Shown one piece after another: positions 44,003 to 53,371 of a stretch of DNA of 64,000 bases. The notes beneath the pieces were generated by a model. It did no database searches. It had not been told where the DNA came from and saw only the letters and a program-made list of their open reading frames with translations. A program made the position numbers and the translations under genes. How positions within the stretch are numbered: the first letter of the stretch is position 1; every line of letters starts with the position of its first letter. The stretch comes from Tsuneonella sediminis (GTDB lineage: Bacteria; Pseudomonadota; Alphaproteobacteria; Sphingomonadales; Sphingomonadaceae): the NCBI RefSeq assembly GCF_051912845.1, contig NZ_JBNCBU010000001.1, positions 682,001-746,000 of the forward strand, given 5' to 3'.

Positions 44003-44965
44003 ATGAAAAGGCTTTTGGTCCTCGTTGCCGCGCTCGCCGCCGCCCCCGCCGTCGGTCAGCCCGAAACCGCGGATGCGCCATCGCCCGGGGAAATCGTTTC
44101 GGCGGCAAAAGCCGCCGAGTGGATCGATATTGCCCCCAACGACCTGCTGGTGATGGACCTTGCTCCCGACCAGGACGGCAAGGCCCGCCGCGTGGTCATT
44201 CAGCTGATCGCGCCGCCTTTCAGCCAGCCGTGGGTAACAAACATCCGCACGCTGGCGAAGGCACGTTGGTGGGACGGGCTCGCAATCGTGCGCGCCCAGG
44301 ACAATTACGTCGTCCAGTGGGGCGATCCCGATGCCGAGGATGCGGCGAAGGCGAAGCCGCTGCCCGAGCGAATGGTGCCGACCGCCGAGGACGACTACAT
44401 CGCGCGCGTGCCCGCCAAGATCCATCAAGGCGCCGGGTCGGGGACTCGCGTTCGGCGCGCGGTTGCGATCCGGAGTAATACCGACCCCTACGCTCCAGTC
44501 ACCGGTTTTGAGGACGGTTGGGCCCTCGGAATGTCTGCGACGCAGGCCTGGCCCGTCCACTGCTACGGCACCGTCGGCGTAGGCCGCAACCTGTCGCCCG
44601 ACGCGGGGAGTGGCGCCGAACTCTACGCAGTTATCGGCCATGCCCCGCGCCATCTCGACCGCAACATCGCGGTGGTCGGTCGCGTGATCGAGGGAATCGA
44701 GCACCTGTCCACCTTGCCGCGCGGAACCGAGGCTCTCGGTTTCTACCGGACGCCTGAAGAGCGCACGCCGATTTCAACTGTGCGATTGGGAAGCGAGGTC
44801 GGCGTTCTCCCGACCTATCAGTTCCTTTCGACCGAAAGCGACAGTTTCGCGCGGTACGCCGATGCCCGGGCCAACCGCCGGGACCCGTTTTTCATCGTAC
44901 CTGCGGGCGGTGCTGACGTATGCAATATTCCCGTTCCGGTTCGCGCGGTGAGGACCGGCCCCTAA
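44003..44965 (+). CDS. Cyclophilin-type peptidyl-prolyl isomerase, exported
   Basis: ATG at 44003 after GGCGGAG gives 320 residues with a signal peptide (MKRLLVLVAALAAAPAVGQ). The cyclophilin domain is visible as RRVVIQLIAPPFSQPWVTNIRTLAKARWWDGLAIVRAQDNYVVQWGDP and later VGRNLSPDAGSGAELYAVIGHAPRHLDRNIAVVGRVIEG. The active-site arginine lies in the region RAQDNYVVQ. A role in folding of envelope proteins in the periplasm is expected. The C-terminal ~70 residues extend beyond the usual fold. It converges with the VOC gene, overlapping by four bases. Confidence 0.8.
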   Translation: MKRLLVLVAALAAAPAVGQPETADAPSPGEIVSAAKAAEWIDIAPNDLLVMDLAPDQDGKARRVVIQLIAPPFSQPWVTNIRTLAKARWWDGLAIVRAQDNYVVQWGDPDAEDAAKAKPLPERMVPTAEDDYIARVPAKIHQGAGSGTRVRRAVAIRSNTDPYAPVTGFEDGWALGMSATQAWPVHCYGTVGVGRNLSPDAGSGAELYAVIGHAPRHLDRNIAVVGRVIEGIEHLSTLPRGTEALGFYRTPEERTPISTVRLGSEVGVLPTYQFLSTESDSFARYADARANRRDPFFIVPAGGADVCNIPVPVRAVRTGP

Positions 44966-45321
44966 AGCTTCTGCACCAGCTCGATGCGGTTGCCGAAGGG
45001 ATCGGCAATGTTGCCCCTGACGCAGCCATCGAGCGTATCGCCCGCGTTGAATGCGACCTCGTGCACGGCGAGCACGTTGCGCAATTGGGCAAGGTCGTCC
45101 ACCAGAAGCGCCGGATGGGCCTTTCTCGCGGGACGAAAGTCCTTCTCGATCCCAAGGTGGACATGGGCCGACCCGCCCACGAACCAGCACCCCCCGCGCG
45201 CGACCATTCCTGCCGGCTTCGCCACTTCCTTCATGCCCAGGACATTCGCGTAAAACGCCCGCGCCCTGCCCTCCCCGCCGGGAGGCATGGCGAGTTGCAC
45301 GTGATCCAGCCCCACGATCAC
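44962..45321 (-). CDS. VOC-family (glyoxalase-like) protein
   Basis: This 119-residue single-domain protein opens with GLDHVQLAMPPGGEGRARAFY and ends with GNIADPFGNRIELVQ, the typical beta-alpha-beta-beta-beta ends carrying metal ligands (His near 7, Glu near 114). VOC enzymes bind divalent metals and act as lyases, isomerases or resistance proteins; the substrate is unknown. Its ATG overlaps the rel stop (ATGA), so it is co-translated with rel. Confidence 0.85.
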   Translation of the reverse strand: MIVGLDHVQLAMPPGGEGRARAFYANVLGMKEVAKPAGMVARGGCWFVGGSAHVHLGIEKDFRPARKAHPALLVDDLAQLRNVLAVHEVAFNAGDTLDGCVRGNIADPFGNRIELVQKL

Positions 45322-47414
45322 AGCCGGTCGGCCTGGGCCACCGCATCGCTCGCGCGCAGGGCGCTGAGAATACGGGTGAGATGCGCCAAGTCGCTTACGT
45401 CGAGTTCCACGTCGTAGGTCGAGAACGGGTGGTCGGCGTGGGTCTGAGCCAGCGTGACGACGTTGGCGTGGTTCTGGGCGAACAGGCCGGCCATTTCCGC
45501 GAGAGTGCCCGGCCGGTCGTAGAGGGTGACGCGCAACAGGCCCACCGCGCCGTGGCTGCGCTTGCCCCAGTTGAGGTCAATCCAGTCAGCGTCGATCCCG
45601 CTCGCGAGTTCGAGGCAATCGATGGTGTGCACCACGACCGCCATGCCCTCCTTGCGCAGGCCGACGATGCGATCACCCGGCACCGGATGGCAGCACTCGG
45701 CGAGGTTGAAACCGACGCCCGGCGTCAGGCCGCGGATCGAGATTGCCTTGCCCTGTTGAGGCACCTCGGCGCCTTCCTCCAGCCCAGCCGTGCTGCCAGG
45801 AACGAGCGCCTCCATGACCTTGCGATCGTCGAGCTTGTTGGCTCCGATCTCGTACATCAGCTCGTCCTCGTCATCGAGTGCGAGCCGCTTGACCGCTTCG
45901 CGGATCGCCTTCTTGCCGATCTTGGCAGGCAGGCGTGCGGCGATCTCGTCGAACAGCTTGCGCCCCAGCGTGGCGATTTCCTCGCGCTCCTTGAGGCGCA
46001 CCGCGCGCCGGATGGAGGCCCGCGCCTTGCCTGTGGTGACGAATCCCAGCCAGCTCATCTGCGGCTCTGCGTTCTTGCCCTTGATGATCTCGACCACGTC
46101 GCCGTTATTAAGCACCGTACGCAGCGGCATGTGCCGCCCGTTGATCTTCGCGCCGACGGTCTGCGCGCCGAGATCGGTATGGACCGCGAAGGCGAAGTCG
46201 ACCGGCGTAGCGCCCTTCGGCAGCTGGAACAGCGCCCCCTTGGGCGTGAATGCGAAGATGCGGTCCTGGTAGATCGCCATGCGGGTATGCTCGAGCAGTT
46301 CCTCGGCATCGTGGCTGGCGTCGACGATCTCGATCAGGTCGCGCAGCCATCCGACCTGACCGTCGGGACGGTCGCCCTGCTTGTATGCCCAGTGAGCAGC
46401 GAGACCGAACTCGTTCGTCCGGTGCATCGCGCGGGTACGGATCTGCACCTCGACCCGCATGGAGTTCTCATAGATCAGGCTGGTGTGCAGCGACCGGTAG
46501 CCGTTGGTCTTCGGCGTCGAGATGTAATCCTTGAACTTGCCGGGAATGAATTGCCAGGTCGTGTGCAGGACGCCGAGCGCGCGGTAACAGTCGGCGTCGC
46601 TTTCCGCGATCACCCGGAACGCCATGATGTCGGTCACTTGCTCGAAGCTGACGTGGCGCTCGGCCATCTTGCGCCAGATCGAATAGGGATGCTTCTCGCG
46701 GCCTGATACCTCCACCTTGAGGCCGGCCTCCGCCAGCGCCTGCTTGATTGCCAGCGCGATCGCGTCGACTTGCCCGCCGTCCGCGCTGCGGATCTGCGCG
46801 AGACGGCCGGTGATGGTGGCATACGCCTCGGGTTCGAGCTGCTCGAACGCGAGCATCTGCATCTCGCGCATGTACTCGTACATGCCCACCCGCTCGGCGA
46901 GGGGGGCGTAGATGTCCATCGTCTCGCGGGCGATGCGCTTGCGCTTTTCCGGGCTCTTGATGAAGTGCAGCGTGCGCATGTTGTGCAGCCGGTCACCCAG
47001 CTTGACGAGCAGCACGCGAATGTCCTCGCTCATGGCAAGGAGGAACTTTCGCAGGTTCTCCGCCGCCCGCTCGTTCTCGGGCATCGCCTCGATCTTGGAA
47101 AGCTTGGTCACTCCGTCGACCAGACGCGCGACCTCCTCGCCGAACAGATCCTCGACCTCGCCGATCGTCGCCAGCGTGTCCTCCACGGTGTCGTGGAGCA
47201 GCGCGGTGACGATGGTTTCCTGGTCGAGCTTGAGGTCCGTCATCAACCCGGCGACTTCAACCGGGTGGCTGAAATATGGGTCGCCGCTCGCGCGCTTCTG
47301 GGTCCCGTGCTTCTGAACGGTGTAGACATAGGCGCGGTTGAGCAGCGCCTCGTCGGCGTCGGGGTCGTAGCCCTTGACCCGCTCTACGAGTTCGTACTGG
47401 CGTAGCATCGCCAT
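45318..47414 (-). CDS. rel: Bifunctional (p)ppGpp synthetase/hydrolase (Rel/SpoT)
   Basis: ATG at 47414 (MAMLRQYELVERV) or 47408 gives about 698 residues; the frame remains open far upstream as a shadow of cydA. The HD hydrolase domain has HPVEVAGLMTDL and ALLHDTVEDT. The synthetase domain has YSIWRKM and GYRSLHTSL, followed by TGS (IFAFTPKGALFQLPKGATPVDFAFAVHT) and a C-terminal ACT domain (LRVTLYDRPGTLAEMAG). Both active sites look complete, as expected for the single Rsh enzyme of alphaproteobacteria that sets the stringent response alarmone. Confidence 0.95.
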   Translation of the reverse strand: MAMLRQYELVERVKGYDPDADEALLNRAYVYTVQKHGTQKRASGDPYFSHPVEVAGLMTDLKLDQETIVTALLHDTVEDTLATIGEVEDLFGEEVARLVDGVTKLSKIEAMPENERAAENLRKFLLAMSEDIRVLLVKLGDRLHNMRTLHFIKSPEKRKRIARETMDIYAPLAERVGMYEYMREMQMLAFEQLEPEAYATITGRLAQIRSADGGQVDAIALAIKQALAEAGLKVEVSGREKHPYSIWRKMAERHVSFEQVTDIMAFRVIAESDADCYRALGVLHTTWQFIPGKFKDYISTPKTNGYRSLHTSLIYENSMRVEVQIRTRAMHRTNEFGLAAHWAYKQGDRPDGQVGWLRDLIEIVDASHDAEELLEHTRMAIYQDRIFAFTPKGALFQLPKGATPVDFAFAVHTDLGAQTVGAKINGRHMPLRTVLNNGDVVEIIKGKNAEPQMSWLGFVTTGKARASIRRAVRLKEREEIATLGRKLFDEIAARLPAKIGKKAIREAVKRLALDDEDELMYEIGANKLDDRKVMEALVPGSTAGLEEGAEVPQQGKAISIRGLTPGVGFNLAECCHPVPGDRIVGLRKEGMAVVVHTIDCLELASGIDADWIDLNWGKRSHGAVGLLRVTLYDRPGTLAEMAGLFAQNHANVVTLAQTHADHPFSTYDVELDVSDLAHLTRILSALRASDAVAQADRL

Positions 47415-47537
47415 GACGATGTGCGTATTGCACGCCGGACGGCAAGCCCTTTCGCACGTGCAGCGTTGCATCTTGCGCAACTCCGGTTGCCGAGATGCCG
47501 ATTGAGCGTTGGTATCCCCCGCTGCATAACGTCCGCG

Positions 47538-48974
47538 ATGCCGGACCTCGACGCCCTGTTGCTCGCGCGGATCCAGTTTGCCTTCACGGTGAGCTTCCAC
47601 TTCATTTTCCCCGCTTTCTCGATCGGGCTCGCCAGTTACCTGATGGTGCTCGAGGGGCTGTGGCTGAAGACAGGGAAGCAGAAGTACCTCGACCTGTTCC
47701 GCTTCTGGCTGAAGATCTTCGCGGTGGCGTTCGCGATGGGCGTCGTCAGCGGCATCGTGATGTCGTACCAGTTCGGCACCAACTGGGCCGTGTTCTCGGA
47801 CAGGGCCGGGCCGGTGATCGGGCCGCTGATGGCTTACGAGGTGCTGACGGCCTTTTTTCTCGAGGCCGGCTTTCTCGGCGTGATGCTGTTTGGAATGAAC
47901 AAGGTCGGCCCGAAGCTGCATTTCGCGGCTACCTGCATGGTCGCGCTCGGCACCTTCATCAGCGCGTTCTGGATCCTGTCGGTGAATAGCTGGATGCATA
48001 CGCCGTCGGGCCACGAAATGGCGGCCAACGGCCAGTTCGTGCCCGGACCCAGCTGGCTTGCGATCGTCTTCAACCCCAGCTTTCCCTATCGCCTGCTCCA
48101 TACCGTTACTGCCGCTTACCTGACGACCGCCTTTGTCGTTGGCGGAGTAGGCGCCTGGCACCTGCTCAGGGACCGGACCGATAGGGGCGCGCGCACGATG
48201 TTCTCGATGGCGATGTGGATGGCCGCGCTGGTCACGCCGGTGCAGATCGCGCTCGGCGATGCACACGGCCTCAACACGCTCGAACACCAGCCGGCAAAGG
48301 TCATGGCGATGGAGGGGCATTTCGAGAGCCACCCCGAGGGCGCGCCGCTGATCCTGTTCGGGATTCCCGACAGCGAGGCGGGCACGGTGCGGTACGCGAT
48401 CGAGATCCCGAAGGCCTCGAGCCTCATTCTCAAGCACGATCCCGATGCGCCGCTCGCGGGCCTCGACACGATACCTCCCGAAGACCGGCCCCCGGTCGGG
48501 ATCGTCTTCTGGTCGTTCCGGATCATGGTAGGGATAGGGTTCGCCATGCTGGCCCTCGGCCTCTGGAGCCTTGTGGCCCGGGTCCGAGGGCGGCTCTACG
48601 AATCCAGGCCACTGCACCGCGCGGCAGTTGCCATGAGCCCTGCCGGTTTCGTGGCCGTCATCGCCGGATGGATCACGACCGAGGTCGGCCGCCAGCCGTG
48701 GACGGTCTACGGCCTCCTGCGCACGAGCGAGAGCGCAAGCCCGCTGGCCGCACCCGCCGTCGCGACATCGCTCTCGGTGTTCGTGGTCGTCTACTTCGCC
48801 GTGTTCGGGGCGGGTGTCTGGTATATTCTCAGGCTCATGGCGGGCGGGGTCCAGACAGGTGAAAGCGGGCCGGGCGAAGGTGTTGCCGGACCGATCCGGA
48901 CCGCCGGTATCACCCCCGCCGCGCAGGCCGCATCCGCCGGTCCGCCGCGGTCGGAGACGGAGGTCAAACCCTGA
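47538..48974 (+). CDS. cydA: Cytochrome bd-type ubiquinol oxidase subunit I (cyanide-insensitive type)
   Basis: The start is ATG at 47538, giving 478 residues and about nine transmembrane helices. Haem-ligand His21 lies in FHFIFPAFSIG; SWMHTPSGHEM and GWITTEVGRQPWTVYGLLRT are signature stretches. The periplasmic Q-loop is short, as in CIO-type CydA. The protein oxidises ubiquinol and reduces oxygen to water in the inner membrane without pumping protons. The stop overlaps the cydB ATG by one base. The proline/alanine-rich C-terminal tail is longer than usual. Confidence 0.93.
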   Translation: MPDLDALLLARIQFAFTVSFHFIFPAFSIGLASYLMVLEGLWLKTGKQKYLDLFRFWLKIFAVAFAMGVVSGIVMSYQFGTNWAVFSDRAGPVIGPLMAYEVLTAFFLEAGFLGVMLFGMNKVGPKLHFAATCMVALGTFISAFWILSVNSWMHTPSGHEMAANGQFVPGPSWLAIVFNPSFPYRLLHTVTAAYLTTAFVVGGVGAWHLLRDRTDRGARTMFSMAMWMAALVTPVQIALGDAHGLNTLEHQPAKVMAMEGHFESHPEGAPLILFGIPDSEAGTVRYAIEIPKASSLILKHDPDAPLAGLDTIPPEDRPPVGIVFWSFRIMVGIGFAMLALGLWSLVARVRGRLYESRPLHRAAVAMSPAGFVAVIAGWITTEVGRQPWTVYGLLRTSESASPLAAPAVATSLSVFVVVYFAVFGAGVWYILRLMAGGVQTGESGPGEGVAGPIRTAGITPAAQAASAGPPRSETEVKP

Positions 48975-49969
48975 TGGACCTGACCGTGCTCTGGGCCTTC
49001 ATCATCGCGTTCGCGGTTTTTGCCTATGTCGTGATGGACGGCTTCGACCTCGGCATAGGTATCCTGTTTCCCACGATCACGGTGGGCCATGGCCGCAACC
49101 GGGCGATGAATTCGATCGCGCCCGTCTGGGACGGCAACGAGACCTGGCTGGTTCTGGGCGGAGGCGGGCTGATGGCCGCTTTTCCCCTCGCCTACGCGGT
49201 CATCCTGCCAGCGACCTATCCGCTGATCATCGCGATGCTTCTCGGCCTCGTATTTCGCGGCGTGGCGTTCGAGTTCCGCTGGCGCGACGAGCGCCATCGG
49301 GGGTTCTGGGACCTTGCATTCTTTGGTGGATCGGTTGTCGCGGCGATGAGCCAAGGGATGGTTCTCGGTGCGCTGATACAGGGCATCGACATCACCGGCC
49401 GCGCGTACGCCGGATCGTGGTGGGACTGGCTCACGCCCTACACCGTCCTCACCGGTCTCGGCACAGTCGCGGGCTATGCGCTGCTGGGTTCGACGTGGAT
49501 GATCTGGAAGCTATCGGGCGAGGTGCAGGAGCGTGCCTATCGCCTGGCCGCGAGGGCTGCCGTGGCCACACTCGTGCTGATGGCGCTCGTTAGCGTCTAC
49601 AACCTCGCCCTCCTCGACGCCTACCGGGCACGCTGGCTCGAGATGCCCAATATCCTGTTCTCCAGCCAGGTGCCGTTGCTGACCCTGATCATCGCCGCCG
49701 CACTGTTCAACGCGCTGCGCAGGAGGCGGGAACTTGCCCCGTTCATCCTTTCGCTCGCGCTGTTCCTCCTCGGCATGGCAGGTCTCGGCGTGACCATCTG
49801 GCCGAATGTCGTCCCGCCCGGGATCACGATCTGGGACGCCGCAGCGCCAGAACGCAGCCAGGAGTTCATGCTGGTCGGCGTGGCGATCGCCCTGCCGCTG
49901 ATCCTCGCCTACACGGGGTGGGCCTACTGGGTCTTTCGCGGGAAGGTGGGCGAGGAAGGGTTTCATTGA
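48974..49969 (+). CDS. cydB: Cytochrome bd-type ubiquinol oxidase subunit II
   Basis: The 331-residue membrane protein starts with LTVLWAFIIAFAVFAYVVMDGFDLGIG, the classic CydB N-terminus, and has WDGNETWLVLGGGGLMAAFPLAY. About eight helices follow. It forms the oxidase with CydA. Its ATG overlaps the last base of the cydA stop, and its TGA overlaps the TTG of a 43-codon gene, giving a tight three-gene operon. Confidence 0.95.
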   Translation: MDLTVLWAFIIAFAVFAYVVMDGFDLGIGILFPTITVGHGRNRAMNSIAPVWDGNETWLVLGGGGLMAAFPLAYAVILPATYPLIIAMLLGLVFRGVAFEFRWRDERHRGFWDLAFFGGSVVAAMSQGMVLGALIQGIDITGRAYAGSWWDWLTPYTVLTGLGTVAGYALLGSTWMIWKLSGEVQERAYRLAARAAVATLVLMALVSVYNLALLDAYRARWLEMPNILFSSQVPLLTLIIAAALFNALRRRRELAPFILSLALFLLGMAGLGVTIWPNVVPPGITIWDAAAPERSQEFMLVGVAIALPLILAYTGWAYWVFRGKVGEEGFH

Positions 49970-50097
49970 CCGGCGCGAACAAAGACGGACCCGGTCCCCT
50001 TTGGCAGCGCCTCGCGTGGATGGCGGGAATCTGGGCCGCGAGCGTCGGCGTGCTCGGTGCTGTGGCTATGGCGATACGGTTCTGGCTGGCACGCTAG
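49966..50097 (+). CDS. DUF2474 small membrane protein of the cydAB operon
   Basis: TTG at 49966 overlaps the cydB stop (TTGA). The 43-residue product (MTGANKDGPGPLWQRLAWM...) has a short polar head and a single hydrophobic helix ending IRFWLAR. DUF2474 proteins of this length regularly follow CIO-type cydAB and probably play the CydX-like stabilising part. The position, length and helix all fit. Confidence 0.8.
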   Translation: MTGANKDGPGPLWQRLAWMAGIWAASVGVLGAVAMAIRFWLAR

Positions 50098-50172
50098 CGG
50101 GCAGCGCCTTGGCTTGCTCGCCGGAGCGATGTATGGGAACGTTCACAGCGAGCTGATGGAGAGGCCGCCCCC

Positions 50173-51024
50173 GTGAAGTTCCAGACCGCCATGCCCTCCC
50201 TGCTCACGCTCACCCTTGCAGCGTGCGCAGCGGCCGCCCCTCCTTCAAGCATTCCAGGCGCAGAGCGACGGTTGCTCTTCTCCGACGAGTTCGACGGCAC
50301 CGCGCTCGATCGCAGCAAGTGGCGCGTGATCGGAATGGACTTCTGGGTCAACGACGAGCAACAGGCCTACGTTGACCGGCCCGACGTGATTGCGGTCCGC
50401 GATGGTTCGCTCGTGCTGACCCCCCGCCATGCTCCCGGGATCGACACCCATCCCAAGCGCAAGGCCGACTTCATCGCCGGGCGGATCGAGAGCAAGGGCA
50501 AGTTCGATTTCACCTATGGCCGCGCCGAGGCCCGCATACGCATGCCCGACGCAGTGGGCGTGTGGCCGGCCTTCTGGCTGCTGGGGAACGGACCCTGGCC
50601 CACGACCGGCGAGATCGACGTGATGGAATACGTCGGAGAAAAGGACTGGACGGGCGTAGCGATACACGGTCCGGGCTATTCAGGAGAAACGCCCTTCGTC
50701 GACCGGTTCTATTTTCCGCCCGGCGAAGACGCGACCGGCTGGCACGTCTATGCGGCGGAGTGGACGCCGGACACCATCGAATTCTACCTCGACGGGCGGC
50801 TGACCTATCGCGTCACTCGCAAGATGGTCGAGCATTACGGCAAATGGGTCTTCGGCAACCCGGAGCATGTGATCGTCAACTTCGCGCTTGGCGGCGCCTA
50901 CCCGATCAAGAACAACGGCGTGAAGGCGCCCCACCCCGGCCTGCCAGCCCAGACCGCCGAACGGATCAAGCGCGGCGAACTCGCCATGGAGGTCGACTGG
51001 GTGCGGGTCTACGCCCCGGAATGA
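50173..51024 (+). CDS. Glycoside hydrolase family 16 lipoprotein
   Basis: GTG at 50173 gives 283 residues. The signal sequence ends in LTLAAC, a lipobox, so it is probably a lipoprotein. The GH16 jelly-roll follows (LFSDEFDGTALDRSKWRV) with the catalytic motif GEIDVMEYVG (nucleophile and acid/base glutamates) near residue 146 and the conserved FYLDGRLTYRV and MEVDWVRVYAPE at the end. GH16 enzymes cleave beta-1,3 or beta-1,4 glucans or galactans; laminarin-type glucan is likely for a marine-type host, but this is a guess. It converges end-to-end with hemF. Confidence 0.9.
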   Translation: MKFQTAMPSLLTLTLAACAAAAPPSSIPGAERRLLFSDEFDGTALDRSKWRVIGMDFWVNDEQQAYVDRPDVIAVRDGSLVLTPRHAPGIDTHPKRKADFIAGRIESKGKFDFTYGRAEARIRMPDAVGVWPAFWLLGNGPWPTTGEIDVMEYVGEKDWTGVAIHGPGYSGETPFVDRFYFPPGEDATGWHVYAAEWTPDTIEFYLDGRLTYRVTRKMVEHYGKWVFGNPEHVIVNFALGGAYPIKNNGVKAPHPGLPAQTAERIKRGELAMEVDWVRVYAPE

Positions 51025-51882
51025 TCAGGACCAAACGGCTTCGGGCGGCAGGCTCATCAGGATGGCATCGATGTTGCCGCCGGTCTTGAGGCCGAACAGC
51101 GTTCCCCGGTCGTAGACAAGATTGAACTCGGCATAGCGGCCGCGCCATTCGAGCTGGGTGCGCTTGTCCTCGGGCGTGAACTCCGCTTCCATTCGCCGGC
51201 GCACGATCCTCGGGTAGACCTCGAGGAAAGCCCTGCCGATGTCCTGGGTGAATGAGAAATTGCGCTCCCACGCCGCCGCGTCGCCGCATTCGAGGTGATC
51301 GTAGAAGACCCCGCCCACCCCGCGGTGGACGCCGCGGTGCGGGATGTAGAAATAGTCGTCGGCCCATTTCTTGAAACGTTCGTAATAGGTCGGGTTGTGT
51401 CCGGCGCAGGCGGCCCGGAAGGCAGCGTGGAATTCCTCGGTATCCTCGACGTAGGGTATAGGCGGGTTGAGATCGGCACCACCGCCGAACCACGCCTTTC
51501 CGGTCGTCAGGAAGCGGGTGTTCATGTGCACTGCGGGGACATGGGGATTCGCCATGTGCGCGACCAGGCTGATCCCGGTGGCGGTAAAACCGGGATTGTC
51601 GTCATCGGCCCCGTGGACGGTAGCGGCGAACCCGGGGGCGAAGTGACCGTGGACGGTCGAGACGTTGACCCCCACCTTCTCGAACACCTTGCCCTTCATC
51701 ACCCCGCGCACGCCGCCGCCGGGATTGTCGTTGCCCTCCTCCTCGCGGTTCCAGGGCGTGTATTCGAACGCCGCGCTCGATCCGGCGTCGCGCTCGATCA
51801 CCTCGAAAGCGGCTGTGATCTGGTCGCGCAGCGATTCGAACCATTCCTTCGCGCGGGCCGTATAGGGGGTCCAGTCGGTCAT
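51025..51882 (-). CDS. hemF: Oxygen-dependent coproporphyrinogen III oxidase
   Basis: ATG at 51882 (MTDWTPYTARAKEWFESL) gives 285 residues, the normal HemF length; the frame open to 52698 is shadow of pdeM. Family landmarks are GGGVRGVMKGKVFEKVGVNVSTVHG, HMNTRFLTTGKAWFGGGADLNPP, KWADDYFYIPHRG and NLVYDRGTLFGLKTGGNI. The enzyme oxidatively decarboxylates two propionates to give protoporphyrinogen IX in haem synthesis. It diverges from pdeM, with only 45 bases between. Confidence 0.95.
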   Translation of the reverse strand: MTDWTPYTARAKEWFESLRDQITAAFEVIERDAGSSAAFEYTPWNREEEGNDNPGGGVRGVMKGKVFEKVGVNVSTVHGHFAPGFAATVHGADDDNPGFTATGISLVAHMANPHVPAVHMNTRFLTTGKAWFGGGADLNPPIPYVEDTEEFHAAFRAACAGHNPTYYERFKKWADDYFYIPHRGVHRGVGGVFYDHLECGDAAAWERNFSFTQDIGRAFLEVYPRIVRRRMEAEFTPEDKRTQLEWRGRYAEFNLVYDRGTLFGLKTGGNIDAILMSLPPEAVWS

Positions 51883-51927
51883 GACCCATCCCTTGCCAAG
51901 CCGAGTTCGCTGGGGCAAGAGCGAGCC

Positions 51928-52638
51928 ATGGTTCCCCTTTCGTTCGCTGGCGAGGAATTTGCCCTCACGCAGGGCCGCGCGCTTTATTGGCCGCGCGAGC
52001 GCGCGCTGCTGGTGGCTGATCTCCACCTCGAGAAGGCGAGTTTCTTCGCGCGGCACGGGCAATTGCTTCCGCCGTACGACAGCCGCGAAACGCTTGAACG
52101 GGTTGCCCTCGCCATTCGCGAAACCGGGGCGCGCCGGGTCTACACCCTGGGCGACAACTTCCATGACCCTTCGGGTCCGGCAAGGCTCGAACCCCACGCT
52201 GCCGGCATGCTCGCGGCACTTACCCGTGCCACCGACTGGGTCTGGATCACGGGCAACCACGATCTTGCCAGGGACGGTTCGGGCACGAGCGAGGCAAGCG
52301 CCGGCGGAACCCTTGCCGATGAATTGGTGGTGGCCGGCCTCGTCCTGCGGCACCGGGCTAAGCGCGGCGAGCAGCGGCCCGAACTGTCCGGCCACTATCA
52401 CCCGCGCCTCCACATCACGGTGCGCGACCGGCGGATCCGCCGGCCCTGCGCGGTGATCAGCGCCGATGCCCGCGGGTCGGGACGGATGATCCTGCCCGCA
52501 TTCGGCGCCCTCACCGGCGGAATGGATGCCGCCGCGCCGGAAATCCTTCAGGCACTGCAACCCGCCCGTGCGATCGACGCGGTCGTGCCCGCCGGTGGCA
52601 AGCTTGCCACATTCCCGCTCTGGCGCGCGACGGCCTGA
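51928..52638 (+). CDS. pdeM: PdeM-type metallophosphoesterase (ligase-associated)
   Basis: ATG at 51928 follows a GAGCGA-type site; 236 residues. The calcineurin-like metal motifs are visible: LLVADLHLEK, TLGDNFHD, ITGNHDL and ELSGHYHPRLHI. These match the PdeM/DR1281-like family often linked to a DNA ligase-exonuclease-helicase (lhr, lig) set. None of those partners is within view, so the exact role is open, but a nuclease in DNA damage repair is the family expectation. Confidence 0.85.
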   Translation: MVPLSFAGEEFALTQGRALYWPRERALLVADLHLEKASFFARHGQLLPPYDSRETLERVALAIRETGARRVYTLGDNFHDPSGPARLEPHAAGMLAALTRATDWVWITGNHDLARDGSGTSEASAGGTLADELVVAGLVLRHRAKRGEQRPELSGHYHPRLHITVRDRRIRRPCAVISADARGSGRMILPAFGALTGGMDAAAPEILQALQPARAIDAVVPAGGKLATFPLWRATA

Positions 52639-52716
52639 CTGCACCCTCTTCCTAAACGGCGCAATTCTCCCTAAGTAGCGCGCCGTTACCAACGGCAATT
52701 TTCAGGAGACTGCCCC

Positions 52717-53259
52717 ATAGCCCGTCCCCCCCGGCGCTCATTGCAACCGCCCGTCAAGAGCGGCCCGCGCTACGATAATCTGATCCAGTCCGACAAGGTT
52801 CGCGTCATCGACGAAAACGGCGAGAACCTCGGCGTGATGTACACCCGCGAGGCGATGGAGCAGGCGAACGAGATCGGCCTGAACCTGGTCGAAATCTCGC
52901 CCAACGCCGACCCGCCGGTGGCCAAGTTCCTCGATGTCGGCAAGTATCGCTATGAGGCGCAGAAAAAGGCCAATGCCGCGCGCAAGACGCAGAAGACGCA
53001 GGATATCAAAGAGATAAAGATGCGTCCCAACATTGATGATCATGATTACGACGTGAAGATGCGCAGCGTCACCAAGTTCATCGGCGAAGGCGACAAGGTC
53101 AAGATGACCCTGCGCTTCCGCGGCCGTGAGATGGCGCACCAGGAACTCGGCATCGAGTTGCTTCGCCGCGTGCAGGATGACGTCACCGAGATCGCCAAGG
53201 TCGAGGCGTTTCCCCGTCTCGAAGGCCGTCAGATGGTCATGGTGCTCGCGCCGAAGTAG
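52717..53259 (+). CDS. infC: Translation initiation factor IF-3, apparent AUA start
   Basis: The conserved N-terminus begins at ATA 52717 (ARPPRRSLQPPVKSGPRYDN), seven bases after a strong AGGAGA (52704-52709). The nearest in-frame conventional-like codon, TTG at 52741, has no site and would truncate the conserved start. From ATA the protein has 180 residues, the usual length. Both domains are intact (VRVIDENGENLGVM; IGEGDKVKMTLRFRGREMAHQELG). IF-3 discriminates against non-AUG starts and thereby autoregulates infC in other bacteria, so a rare start is functionally meaningful. Confidence 0.92.
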   Translation: MARPPRRSLQPPVKSGPRYDNLIQSDKVRVIDENGENLGVMYTREAMEQANEIGLNLVEISPNADPPVAKFLDVGKYRYEAQKKANAARKTQKTQDIKEIKMRPNIDDHDYDVKMRSVTKFIGEGDKVKMTLRFRGREMAHQELGIELLRRVQDDVTEIAKVEAFPRLEGRQMVMVLAPK

Positions 53260-53335
53260 CCGCTTGCGGGGCGCATCCCTGCCAAACGACAGGCGATAAT
53301 TGCGTTGGGACCGGACCTCCCATTGTCCGCAAAGC

Positions 53336-53371
53336 GAGCCAACCGTGCACGGATTTACGCGGTTGGCTCGT
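53336..53371. terminator. Inverted repeat downstream of infC, probable terminator
   Basis: CGAGCCAACCG (53336-53346) and CGGTTGGCTCG (53361-53371) form a perfect 11-bp stem with a 14-base loop, 77 bases after the infC stop. No long T tract follows, so it may be an intrinsic-like or Rho-dependent barrier. Confidence 0.5.

Noticed and set aside
45051..46706. Plus-strand 551-codon frame
   Set aside because: It is antisense to the fully conserved rel gene and has no domain.
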